Assembly: GCF_000485595.1 (NCBI RefSeq)
Contig: NW_014577733.1
Coordinates: forward strand, 127,135 to 161,941
Origin: Priapulus caudatus
Lineage: Eukaryota; Priapulida; Priapulimorpha; Priapulimorphida; Priapulidae
Direction: 5' to 3'
Length of the DNA stretch: 34,807 nt
Positions 11,176 through 20,750 of this stretch are shown here, piece by piece. Position 1 is the stretch's first letter. Each line of letters begins with the position of its first letter. The notes below the pieces were generated by a model. It made no database searches, was not told the origin of the DNA, and worked only from the letters and a program-made list of their open reading frames with translations. Made by a program: the position numbers and the translations under genes.

Positions 11176-11885
11176 TATGTTTGCTTTTGCGTTAATTTAT
11201 AGGCGTAATACGTTTATTAACGTATTAAATCGATGATTTTTTTTCAGGCTCCCCCCTGCGCCTCCGGCGCGAAAGTGTCGCACGAAGGAGAATCGCGATA
11301 ATCTTCTCTCTATCTCTCTCTCTCTCTCTTCTCTTCTCTTTCTCTCTCTCTCTCTCTCTCTGCTCTCTCTCTTCTTCTCTCTCTGTCTCTCTCTTCGCGC
11401 TCTGACGGGCTCTCTTCGGTCTCTCTCCCTTTTCTCTCTTGATTTCTCTCTCTCTCTCTCGCTTCTCTCTCTCTCTTTCTTCTCCTCTGTTTCTTCTCCC
11501 TCTCGCGCCGCGCTCTCTCAGGTCTCTCTCTCTTTCTCTGGGTCTCTATCTTTCTCTCTCTCTCGATCACTTGTGTTTGTTGCTCTCTTTTCTCTGTCTC
11601 TTCTTCTCTCTCCTCTCTCTGTCTCTCTCTTTCGGGTTTCTCATGTCTCTCTCTCTCTCCTCGATCACTCGATTTCTTCTTCTCATGATCACACTACACA
11701 ACACACACAACACACACACCACACCCACACACACACACACACAACACACCACACCACACTACACACACCACACACACACCTCACCACATCTCGTCGATCC
11801 TCTCCACTCACACACACACACACCACACACACACACAACACACACCACACTCACACACACACACACACACCACCACACACACACA

Positions 11886-11920
<35 letters not shown>

Positions 11921-12068
11921 ATTAACTTATTTATTATTCTAATTATTATGTTTGCTTTCGCTGTTAATTTTATAGCGTAATTTACTTTATTAACGTAATT
12001 AAATCGACTTTGATTTTTTACGGTGCTCGGCAGAAGGTCGAACGAAGGAAAATCGCCAACTAATCTCT

Positions 12069-12106
<38 letters not shown>

Positions 12107-12145
12107 CTTCTCTTCTTTCTCTCTCTCTCTTCTCTCTGCTCTCTC

Positions 12146-12178
<33 letters not shown>

Positions 12179-12490
12179 TGTTTCTCTCTCTCTCGCGCGC
12201 GCTTCTCGGTCTCTCTCTTTCCCTTCCTTCCCTTTTCCCTTTTCTCTCCTGATTCTCTTTCTCTCTATCGCTCTCTCTCTCCTTCCCCTCTCTTTTCTTC
12301 TCTCTCTGTTTTCTCTCTCTCTTACGCGCGCGCTTTCTCGGCTCTCTCTCTTGTCTCTGCTCTCTCTTTCTCTCTCTCTCGTCACTTAGTGCTTGCCTTT
12401 GCTCTTCTCTCTCATCTGTCTCTTTCTCTCTCTCTCTGTCTTTCTGTCTCTCTCTTCTCTCTCGATCCTCTGTGTGTCTCTCTCTCATGC

Positions 12491-12532
<42 letters not shown>

Positions 12533-12533
12533 G
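11176..12533. repeat. Two units of a ~775-bp higher-order CT/CA repeat, copy 1
   Basis: Each unit opens with a conserved core starting TATGTTTGCTTT (11,176 and 11,947), including GCGTAAT...TTTATTAACGTA and AAATCGA, then a CGAAGGA motif. A CT-rich stretch of about 400 bp follows, then CGATCAC and TCATG landmarks and a CA tract. The first core has 8-bp inverted arms, TAATACGT and ACGTATTA, at 11,206-11,227. The second unit ends at a gap. The equivalents in copy 2 begin at 23,066 and 23,849. Confidence 0.75.
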
Positions 12534-12558
12534 NNNNNNNNNNNNNNNNNNNNNNNNN
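12534..12558. other. Assembly gap, 25 Ns
   Basis: Exactly 25 Ns follow a long CA run and CCG. The right side resumes at GA-rich sequence matching about 28,720. The corresponding place in the second unit holds about 4.2 kb (24,472-28,710), so the true gap is probably far larger than 25 bases. Confidence 0.95.
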
Positions 12559-12828
12559 CGGAAAGGCAGAGGGAGAGGGTTAGGGATTAGAGGAGGGAAG
12601 GAGAGAGAGAGAATGCGACAGAGATAAACCAGACACAACATACGAGAAGAGGGAGAGAGAGGAGAGATAGAGGGAGAGTGAGATGAAGGAGGATAGGAGT
12701 GAACAGATAGATAGATAGATAGGTCAAGAAGAATAGATAGATAGTAAGGTAGATAGATAGATAGAAAAGTAGAGTAGATAGATAGATGAGAGTAGATAGA
12801 TGAGATAGATAAGATAGATAGATTAGAC

Positions 12829-12884
<56 letters not shown>

Positions 12885-13285
12885 ATAGATAGATCAGATA
12901 GAGTAAGATAGATAGATAGATATCAGATAAAGCGATAGATAGCGATAGATAGATAGATAGATAGAATAGATAGATAGCATAGATAATAGAAGATACGATA
13001 GCATTAGAGTAGATAGATAGATAGTAGATAGTATAGATAGATATAAAGATAGATAGAATATAGATAGGACTAGTAGATAGATAGATGATAGTAGATAGAT
13101 AAGAACGATGCAAAAGCTAAGATAGATAAATAAATAAATAAATATATATACCTATATCAGAGAGAGAGAGAAAGAAAGAGAGAGATAGAGAGAGAAAGAG
13201 AGAGAGAGAGAGTAGAGTAGAGCGGAGAGAGAAAAGAGAGCGACGATGCAGAGAGACCTCAGAGAGAGAGAGAGAGAGAATAGAC
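12559..13285. repeat. GA, (GATA)n and GA tracts at the start of block B1
   Basis: GA-rich at 12,559-12,695, imperfect GATA at 12,700-13,130 (purest at 12,835-12,890), an AAAT run at about 13,125-13,145, then GA at 13,158-13,285. Reverse frames read Tyr-Leu-Ser-Ile and are artefacts. Confidence 0.9.
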
Positions 13286-14045
13286 ATGTAAGAGAATGCC
13301 AATAGATTCTATACATGCGCTGTCTCACGCATCAATCCATCAGGATACGGCGGCCGCTAACCACGAACACCAGGGTGCGCGCCCGTAGAAGCCATTCTCG
13401 CATCACCACTCCGAATCGAGCGTGTGGATATAAATGCCAAGTATATATACCAAACTTATGCCAAGTATAGAGACGCGGCCGGCAACGCTATATCTATATA
13501 CGAAATCTGAAATCATTTAGCATACCCTTAACATCATATATGCAATTCTGGTGTTTTTACCAGAAAACGACCATTTTTTTCACATATTTGCCCCACTTAC
13601 GGCGTTACTTGCCACATAAGAGGTGAGAGTTTCGTGTTACGGGCCCGGACCTTCAGAAACACGGTGCGGCCGCGCGCGTGTGTGCACTAACGAACCGCGC
13701 CCGCGCGCGCGTGTGTGATGTGCTGGACACCTATTTAAGCACGCGAGCGTCGCGGTGATCGCGCATGCATCCTCTCCTTCTCCTTGCCAGATTAAAAGCT
13801 CCCGCACTTTGTTTATGCCGATAATGCTTTATCGTATGAGACTCACCGTGGCAGGATCGCGCCGCACACATCTGAGCGCATCCGCCCTACGCCCGCCCGG
13901 CACCCATTGTTGGGCCGCCCCATCGTTGCGTGGCGTAGCACAGCCGTGGGCCGCGGTGCCGCTGTTTATTTTGGTTAGCCTACGATGCGCGGTCATCATA
14001 TCTTTCGGAGCCAATTTATCCGGCCTGTATGCTGTTGCGAGAGAG
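13286..14045. other. Unique duplicated sequence, no gene recognised
   Basis: Matches about 29,406-30,180. It is mixed: AT-rich around 13,430-13,600 and very CpG-rich around 13,650-13,950. A small hairpin, TTCTGGT with ACCAGAA, lies near 13,546 but is disrupted in the second copy. Open frames are not conserved between copies. Confidence 0.5.
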
Positions 14046-14063
14046 ATGTGTGTGTGCATGCTG

Positions 14064-14096
<33 letters not shown>

Positions 14097-14425
14097 GTGT
14101 GTGGTGTGGTGTCGTGTTGTGTGTGTTGTGTGGCGTGTTGCTGTGTGGTGTGTGTGTGTGTGTGTGTGTGGTGCTGCGTGTGCGTGTGCGTGTGCGTGTG
14201 CGGTGTGCGCGTGCGCGTTGCTGCGCGGCGCGTGGCGCGGCGCGTGTGCGTGTGCGTGTGGTGTGCGTGTGTGTGTGTGGTGTGTGTGTGTGTGTGTGTG
14301 TGTTTGTGTGTGTGTGTTTGCCGGTGTTTTGTGTGTGTTTGTATGTCTGTGCGTATGTGTGGCCTATGCCCTGTGCTGTGTGTGTGTGTTTGTTTGTTTG
14401 GGTGGTGTGTGTGTATGTGCCATTA
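14046..14425. repeat. (TG)n-rich tract with CG interruptions
   Basis: TG dinucleotides mixed with GCGTG and GTTTG variants. The second copy is at 30,180-30,600. Val-Cys open frames are artefacts. Confidence 0.85.
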
Positions 14426-14661
14426 TTTTACGCGTCCGAGTGTGTGATCAACGAGTATACATACACGCTGCCATCTGAAAAGCGCTTGCGGAGCGGTCTA
14501 TGGCGGTTCGCGCCACACCTACGTACGCGCACCAGACGCATCGCCAAATGTGCGCCGTAGTAGTGGAGGCGCATGCGCACACGGATGCGTTCCCCGCTGC
14601 TCTTTTTCGCCCGCTGTTTGAGAATCATATATAGCGCTTCTACACCTTCACATGACCTCAC

Positions 14662-14724
14662 ACCACACACACACACACACTCACACACACACACACACCA
14701 CACACACACACACACACCACACAC

Positions 14725-14758
<34 letters not shown>

Positions 14759-14789
14759 CACACACACACTACACACACACACACACACA

Positions 14790-14821
<32 letters not shown>

Positions 14822-14903
14822 ACACACACACACCACCAACACGCGCACACTCACACACACACACACACACCACACACACACGACACACACACACACACTC
14901 ACA

Positions 14904-14950
<47 letters not shown>

Positions 14951-14960
14951 CACACACACA
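14662..14960. repeat. (CA)n tract
   Basis: About 300 bases of nearly pure CA with occasional CC and CT steps. The second copy is at 30,850-31,130. It can pair with the TG tract at 15,197-15,294 about 240 bases downstream. Confidence 0.9.
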
Positions 14961-15181
14961 TCCGACAAACAACACTGTCACGCTATAGTGGCAGACGCCA
15001 GTCGTCTATTCCACTATATGAAAGAACATCACGCTATGAATACATACATACATACATATATACAAGTGTACATAATAGAGCATTCTATTTATACATTTCT
15101 ATTAATACATCTTTATTATGTACTATTGATATATTATACATAAATACACATATTTATATAATATATATATATATATATTAT

Positions 15182-15196
<15 letters not shown>

Positions 15197-15280
<84 letters not shown>

Positions 15281-15294
15281 TGTGTGTAGCATCA
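15197..15294. repeat. Uninterrupted (GT)41 microsatellite plus short tail
   Basis: A perfect GT run covers 15,197-15,278, preceded by a TA-rich stretch (15,157-15,196) and followed by two short broken runs. In the second copy (31,383-31,460) the tract is shorter and interrupted by GG, TT and CT steps, a clear length and purity difference. Confidence 0.95.
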
Positions 15295-16440
15295 TATATC
15301 ACCATATATAGCTCTTATAAGCAATCGATGACGGCAGTATATAGTTCAGGCAACCGTACATCACCACGCTACGATCACGAACCGTTTAACCAAGTTCTGC
15401 ACGCCGCCTCGCTATGTGTCAAGCCATGGAAAGAACACAACTTCCCTCCTCTCCCACAGCTCTTCATGCATACCGTTATTTTACGTCATCTACCGCGTGG
15501 GTGCGCGCGCATCGGTCATTCATACGCAATCGCAAAATGGTATGCTCGCAGTAAAAAGAGTACCCTGTCACTACACTATGTTAATAGATGTAATCAGGAG
15601 TCTATCAATATACACAATAAATCATAGGTAGACTAAGGCTACTAAATGTTGAATTTTGCCGGTTTTAGTCTGTCTTACTCCTATTGATAGACTTCTGATG
15701 TAATGTATATATAGTGGAGACACGGCACCGGTCTATGCTCGCGGGCTCCAGTATATCAGTCGGTCTAATATATACGCGTGCTAATTACGTCACGGATAAT
15801 AGTGACTTCTCTATGATAAACGATCCTAGGGCGCATTCATGAGGCGTAAGTGCCATCCGCACACACGAACCGCGTGTATATTATGGTTGTATTATGGTAG
15901 TATGGGTATGGGTGTGGGTGTATTCTTGTGTATATATGACATACTTTGCTGCAGAACTCTCACTAGGTGTTTCACCCTAGAAGTCAGGTTGAAGTCAGCC
16001 CACCTTGCCCAAAACTCGGAAATTTTTTCACACGAAGATGAAACAGTAGCGAGTCGGAGTGTTACTGATGTAGCTTGGTAGACATCACTCCCATGGCAAA
16101 TGTCCCCCCTTGTACATTGCGCACGAGCATGCGCTGTCCAACAGGGCGCGTGTCGCATTTCGCATGCGCATGGGGATATCAAACCTATATCACCCATAAG
16201 TATAAAATGTATAGCGAAATGTATAAAATGAATAAAACGTGTATGTATAAATGTATATAACTTGTAACGGGAACGTCTTCCATGCTATAGGGGCTCGGAT
16301 TGTTAGATGAACGGGTTCTCGCACGAACTTCAAATATTTGCGTCCGTTTTACGTTTAGAAGGTGCGGAACCTTATTAGCAGCGACGCTCTCCTGCGATGA
16401 AGACACATCACCGCGATTTAGTTACCCCGGTCACAGCAAC

Positions 16441-16474
<34 letters not shown>

Positions 16475-16600
16475 TCGCCGATGCATGCACGCGCTGACAG
16501 TGAAATATCGTAGCAGACCTTGTCTCGACTGCGCAAATATAGCGGCATGCTGAGCTGTTTAACCAGCATTAAATATAGAATCGTGACATCTACCGCTTGC
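15295..16600. other. Unique duplicated sequence with a foldback, no gene recognised
   Basis: Matches about 31,475-32,940. It contains an imperfect foldback at 15,593-15,699, a TA dinucleotide run at 16,441-16,473, and a run of AATAAA/TATAAA-rich sequence near 16,200-16,260. The second copy has about 50 extra bases near 32,510-32,560. No conserved open frame was found. Confidence 0.5.
15593..15699. other. Imperfect foldback, 17-bp outer arms
   Basis: Outer arms ATCAGGAGTCTATCAAT and ATTGATAGACTTCTGAT pair with one mismatch. A weaker inner pairing involves TAGACTAAGG and CCGGTTTTAGTCTG. The second copy at about 31,789-31,909 keeps a shorter outer stem. A small non-autonomous transposon or a hairpin transcript are both possible; neither is shown. 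Confidence 0.45.
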
Positions 16601-17245
16601 TCTTACGCACATACACGCGCACATACATCGCACGGACGCACTGAAACATATATAGACGCACATACACGCGCACACAGACGCACGTGCGCGCGCGCACACA
16701 CGCACACATACACACACACGTGCACACGCACACACACGCACACTTACACACACATGGCTCTACACGCACGTAGGCCTATACGTAAATTTTGATTATGTTC
16801 AATTTCATTTACACGTCGACGTTATTACTTAGTTTTTAATGAGGTTTCCTGGTTATACGGCAGTAATAAACCATCACCCTGTCCGTAACGCAAACCTTCA
16901 TTACATACATACGCCTACAGAGCCCCACACCCGTGGGAGGCTTCAATCCGACTGATTGTACTCTCGGCAGACGATTTTTTTTGTCGGATTTCATTTCTTT
17001 AGTCGCTAAAAAACGACGTCGTTTTATTGCATGGAGGCAGGCTGATAGAAGGAAAGTACATGTGAATATAAGTGCATGCCAATACCATTAGGTGGGTAAA
17101 GACATAGCAGTGCATTTCACACGTGAATTGCGGATGCATTGAGACTAAAATAAAGATACGTGAGTGATGTGTTTATAATGCAACGGGTTCTCACAAAGTA
17201 GCACCGCATTTCTGTATCTATGTACGCGTACACGTGCACGCATAT
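16600..17245 (+). repeat. Third partial copy of an internal block A segment
   Basis: Matches about 7,885-8,556 and 19,740-20,410. It starts inside the last 51-bp minisatellite units and ends at GTACACGTGCACGCA, then joins directly to the start of block A2. The parent order is different, since this segment normally lies about 3 kb inside block A. It is joined to block B on its left near CTTGCTCTTACGCAC, whereas B2 continues into unrelated unique DNA there. It has few extra bases and keeps the perfect AAAACGACGTCGTTTT palindrome. Confidence 0.85.
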
Positions 17246-17543
17246 GAACAAGCCGGGGAAAGCGAAATGCAACGACGTACGCAACCCTATTCGCTCAGCT
17301 GCGTTCAGCCTCGATATCCACGCCTTGCGGTATACACTCTCGCTAGTCATCTGCTGAAGACGTAGCAGCAAAGATGCGTGACGGACAATGCTGGCACTAT
17401 CTATCTAGGACATTCCTTGCTATCTGCATACATTTTCACGACACGTACGTCGCCAGCGGCAGTGTCGCGAGCTTAGGACGCGCGTTCGACGTCATGAATG
17501 TCACCTTCGTGCGACCTCTACGTTCGACACGAAGTGTGCTTAG

Positions 17544-17847
17544 TTGCCAGCCTGTTCTGCATGCATCTGTGAGAAATACGACATACGCATAGACGCTGTT
17601 CTATGACACTATTTGTCATAGGAAGATTCTTCCTGTGACAAATATCGTTGTATGTCTTGTGCGCATCATAGGAGTTTATATGAGCGCTATTATGAACGCA
17701 ACAGTTAATTATTTCAGCTGTAAAGCGGAACGAAGTTGACTCGCCAATAATTGTCATACGAAGAATCTTCCTATGACAAATAGTGTTATAGGAGAGCGTA
17801 TATGCGAATGTCGTATTTGTCATAGATGCTAGCAGAGCATGTTGCAA
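17544..17847. mobile_element. Foldback (MITE-like) element, ~304 bp
   Basis: The left arm (17,544 to about 17,647) and right arm (about 17,749-17,847) are inverted repeats of roughly 100 bases each with about 80-85% pairing by eye. Shared stretches include AAATACGAC, CACTATTTGTCATAGGAAG and GATTCTTC. Each arm also contains its own small palindrome around GGAAGATTCTTCC or GAAGAATCTTCC, so the structure is nested. The core of about 100 bases has no open frame. I could not fix the tips or a target-site duplication. A MITE derived from a cut-and-paste DNA transposon fits; the superfamily is undetermined. Confidence 0.65.
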
Positions 17848-18006
17848 TAGTATCAGTTATGTCATAACATCAATGTCGATGCTTCTCAGGACATCGCCTC
17901 CGATCCTTGCGCCCCCTTACGGATCGCGTATTCCGTACCTCCGAGGAGAACAGCGTATAGATGGGCACCATTCTCGAACAATTATGTTTTTGTTTGAATG
18001 ACACTG

Positions 18007-18051
18007 ACATAGACAGGGGTCATCGGTACGCATCACTGTAGCTGTCTATGT
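18007..18051. other. 10-bp stem-loop, copy in block A2
   Basis: ACATAGACAG pairs with CTGTCTATGT around a 25-base loop. It is the counterpart of 6,088-6,134, where the stem is two base pairs longer. Confidence 0.5.
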
Positions 18052-18239
18052 TTGAGGTTACTCAGTGAGTTGGTATAGCGCCGGCGAATCAGAGAACACA
18101 CGGACGAGTCAGTGGACATGTATGGAATGTATATCGCCGGCAGGAAAGTATGGCGATCGACTCTTAAGCTGGTAATTGATCACTCGGTAATTCGCATTAA
18201 TTCGTGACGCATTTCCGGTGCAGCAGCAGCAGCCGCACG

Positions 18240-18475
18240 TCCATTACTACCATCACCAGCACCGCCATCACCGCCACCAACGACACCAACATCATCATCA
18301 TCATAATCACCATCATCATAAGCACCATCATCACCATCATCATCATCGTCATCGTCATCATCATCATCATCATCATCATCGTCATCATCATCATCAGCAT
18401 CATCATCAGCATCATCATGATCACCACCACCACCACCATCATCATCATACGCAGCAGCAGCAACAACAACAGTTG
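18240..18475. repeat. CAT/CAC/CAG trinucleotide repeat tract
   Basis: A long CAT run with CAC and CGT triplets occupies 18,290-18,450, followed by GCAGCAGCAGCAACAAC. Forward frames read Ile, His or Ser strings and reverse frames Asp or Met strings. The corresponding tract at 6,345-6,540 is shorter with different phase changes, so no frame is conserved. Confidence 0.9.
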
Positions 18476-18479
18476 CAAA

Positions 18480-19250
18480 CGCATTTGGAACAGCATTGAA
18501 TTCTCTATCGAGACAACAAGTGTGAGAAAACAAAATGAGAACAACCGCAAGTAACCAAAACTAGCCGTGGCCATCGCTATAACAGGACGTCAATATTTCT
18601 CGCGAAACTCTGACTGCTAACCCGGGAGATTCGCACCCAGAGGTGCAGATACCCCTCGTGTATTTCTGTTCGTAAGAGGAAGCAGCACTGATGCACCGAG
18701 CCATGAGAATACGTGCGACGTGGCGTTTCGTGTAACATGTGTCGCACTGTGTATAGGTGTTTGTAATATGACGGTTGGTATAGTAGGTACGTGTAGAATT
18801 TACAGCGGAGGTTGCATACGATTGAGAAACACACATTGAAACGAAAATCTCACCTTTAACATACGAGCTATATATGCGTGCATGGTGTCTGCATTCGTTC
18901 GTGCGTGTGTGCGTGCGTGTATGTGCGCGCGCGCACCCATCTGTGTACCTATAATAGAAAAGTAACAAGAGTAGCATACGACGCACGCTAAATACGAAAT
19001 GTCAGCGATGTCAAAATACGGCATGCGGCAAAATGCCAAATGGAAGGCGCATATTTCACTTCGTCCGTCACATGAATTTGTGGTGTCGTGTGCTAATGTC
19101 GAAAGACCTTAAGTTGCATTACGACTTGTTACAGCTCTGTACATGCATTACCTGAAAGATGTGTGAAGGGATATGATGCCATGCGCATGCGTGTAAGCAT
19201 GAACCAAATAATAGCAAACATAGCTATGCGCGCACACACGCGTGCGCACA
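18480..19250. other. Unique duplicated sequence, no gene recognised
   Basis: Second copy of 6,545-7,380, with the same landmarks (TTCTCGCGAAACTCTGACTG, CTTAAGTT, CCTGAAAGAT). No conserved open frame. Confidence 0.5.
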
Positions 19251-19298
19251 CGCACACGCGCACATATCGAACGCACGCACACATCGCACGCACGCACT

Positions 19299-19820
19299 TA
19301 AACACATATAAACGCACAGAAACGCGCACACACATCGCACGGACGCACTGAAACACATATAAACGCACATAAACGCGCACACACATCGCACGGACGCACG
19401 GACGCACTTAAACACATATAAACGCACATAAACGTGCACATACATCGCCACGTAGCACTGAAACACATATAAACGACACATAAACGCGCACCACGCGAGG
19501 GACGCCTGAAACACATATAACGCACATAAACGCGCACACACATCGCAAGGACGCACTGAAACAAATATAAACGCACAGAAACGCGCACACACATCGCACG
19601 GACACACTGAAACACATATAAACGCACAGAAACGCGCATCACAGCATCGGACAGGACGCCACTTAAACACATATAAGACGCACATAACGCGCACATACAT
19701 CGCACCGGACGCACTGAAACTATATATAGACCGAAATACACGCGCACATACATCGCATCGGACGCGACTGAAACAATATAGACGCACATACACAGGCGCA
19801 CACAGACGCACTCGGTGCGC
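19299..19820. repeat. 51-bp minisatellite, about 11 units, copy 2
   Basis: This is the cleaner of the two arrays. Two consecutive units starting at 19,299 are each exactly 51 bases and differ at one or two positions. The reverse strand in this copy reads a repeated 17-residue peptide VYMCFSASVRCVCAFMC over several units. The array grades into CA-rich sequence at its right end. About one more unit is present than in the array at 7,420-7,965. Confidence 0.9.
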
Positions 19821-19889
19821 GCGCGCACACTTACGCACACATACCACACACACGTGCACGACGCAACAACACGCACACTTATACACAAC

Positions 19890-20410
19890 ATGGCTCTACA
19901 CGCGACGTCAAGGGCCCTATTACGTAAATTTTTCGATTATGTGTTCAATTTCCATTTACGACGGTCGACGTTAGTGACTTTAGTTTTTAACTGCAGGTTT
20001 CTCTGGTTAATACGGCAGTAAATAAAGCCATCACCCGGAGCCCTGTCCTAACGCAAACCTTCATTACATCATAGCCCTACAGAGCCCACACCGCGTGGGA
20101 GGCTTCAATATCCGACTGATTGTACTCTCGGCAGACGAGTTTTTTTTTGTCGGATTTCATTTGCTTTAGTCGCTAAAAACGAACGTGTTTTCATTCATGG
20201 AGGCAGGCTGATAGAAGGAAGTACAGCTGCAATATAATCGTGCATGTCAATACCATTAGGGTGGGTAAAGAATAGCAGTGCAATTGCACAGTGAATTGCC
20301 GGATGCATTGAGAACTAAAATAAAAGCTACACGGGAGTGATGTGTTATATAATGCACGGGTTCTCACAAGTAGACCGCTTTCTGTATGCTATGTACGCGT
20401 ACACGGTGCC
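19890..20410. other. Unique sequence, one of three copies
   Basis: Matches 8,035-8,560 and 16,760-17,245. It differs from the third copy by many single-base insertions. No gene is recognised. Confidence 0.55.
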
Positions 20411-20488
20411 CGCAATATAATAATATGTATATAATATATATATAGATCTGATGTATATACTATAATAATTATATATATACATTACATC

Positions 20489-20537
20489 AAGAGCTAAACT
20501 ATACCTAGAGCTGGTAATCAGCGTATTATTAGCTCTT
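20489..20537. other. Short AT-rich foldback, copy 2
   Basis: AAGAGCTAAACTATAC pairs imperfectly with GTATTATTAGCTCTT. It is the counterpart of 8,624-8,669. Confidence 0.45.
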
Positions 20538-20594
20538 CAAATTACATACATAATATTGTGTTTCTTCGACGCGCGCGCGGCGGCGCGCCTGTGT

Positions 20595-20750
20595 TGTGTC
20601 GTGTGTGTGTGTGTGCGCGGTGGTGGTGGGTGTGTGTGTGTGTGTGTGTGTGTGGTGTGCGGTGGTGTGCGTGTGTGCGTGTTGCGTTCGTGCGTGACGT
20701 GCGTGCATGCGTGCATGCTGTGCGTGCGTGCGCGCGCGTGTGTAGGCTGT
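20595..20750. repeat. (TG)n-rich tract, copy 2
   Basis: TG dinucleotides with GGTGGTGG and CGTG interruptions, corresponding to 8,735-8,880. Confidence 0.85.

Larger units (their letters stand above)
5296..12533 (+). repeat. Large duplicated block A, copy 1 (7.2 kb)
   Basis: Aligned by eye, this block recurs as 17,246-24,446 in the same orientation and with the same internal order: foldback element, CAT/CAC tract, 51-bp minisatellite, palindrome, AT-rich hairpin, TG tract, CT-CA-TG composite, 650 bp of unique sequence, CA tract, and CT/CA higher-order units. Both copies end in a CA run followed by CCG and 25 Ns. Differences are dominated by single-base indels spread through unique and repeat sequence alike. 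No protein-coding gene is recognised in either copy. Confidence 0.9.
12559..16600 (+). repeat. Large duplicated block B, copy 1 (4.0 kb)
   Basis: Matches about 28,715-32,940 in the same orientation, offset by 16.1-16.3 kb. Shared landmarks include the GAATGCGACAGAGATAAAC string, a GATA array, GGATATAAATG, the TG and CA tracts, the AGCTCTTATAAGCA segment and the TCAAATATTTGCGTCCG segment. Differences are mostly one- to three-base indels. No gene is recognised in either copy. Confidence 0.9.

Noticed and set aside
10805-11236. Long His-Thr open frames over CA tracts (also near 3,288-3,764, 14,573-15,280, 24,157-25,348 and 30,803-31,216)
   Set aside because: They are direct translations of (CA)n, with Val-Cys shadows on the other strand. 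Their ends are set by random interruptions and differ between the duplicated copies.
11999-12385. Arg/Glu-rich reverse frames that resemble coiled-coil or nuclear proteins (also 11,310-11,570, 23,108-23,617 and 24,512-24,778)
   Set aside because: These are (GA)n read in one frame. Composition and period are those of the dinucleotide, and neither frame nor length is conserved between copies.
12823-13113. Tyr-Leu-Ser-Ile-rich reverse frames resembling membrane proteins (also 28,868-29,458)
   Set aside because: Translation of the (GATA)n arrays; no true membrane-protein features beyond the tetranucleotide.
18197-18574. Poly-Asp and poly-Met/Leu reverse frames
   Set aside because: Translation of the CAT/CAC triplet tract. 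The matching tract in the first copy has different phase and length.
19224-19886. Possible 220-residue Cys-rich protein on the minus strand
   Set aside because: Produced by the 51-bp minisatellite. The equivalent in copy 1 is broken by indels and several frames are open at once.
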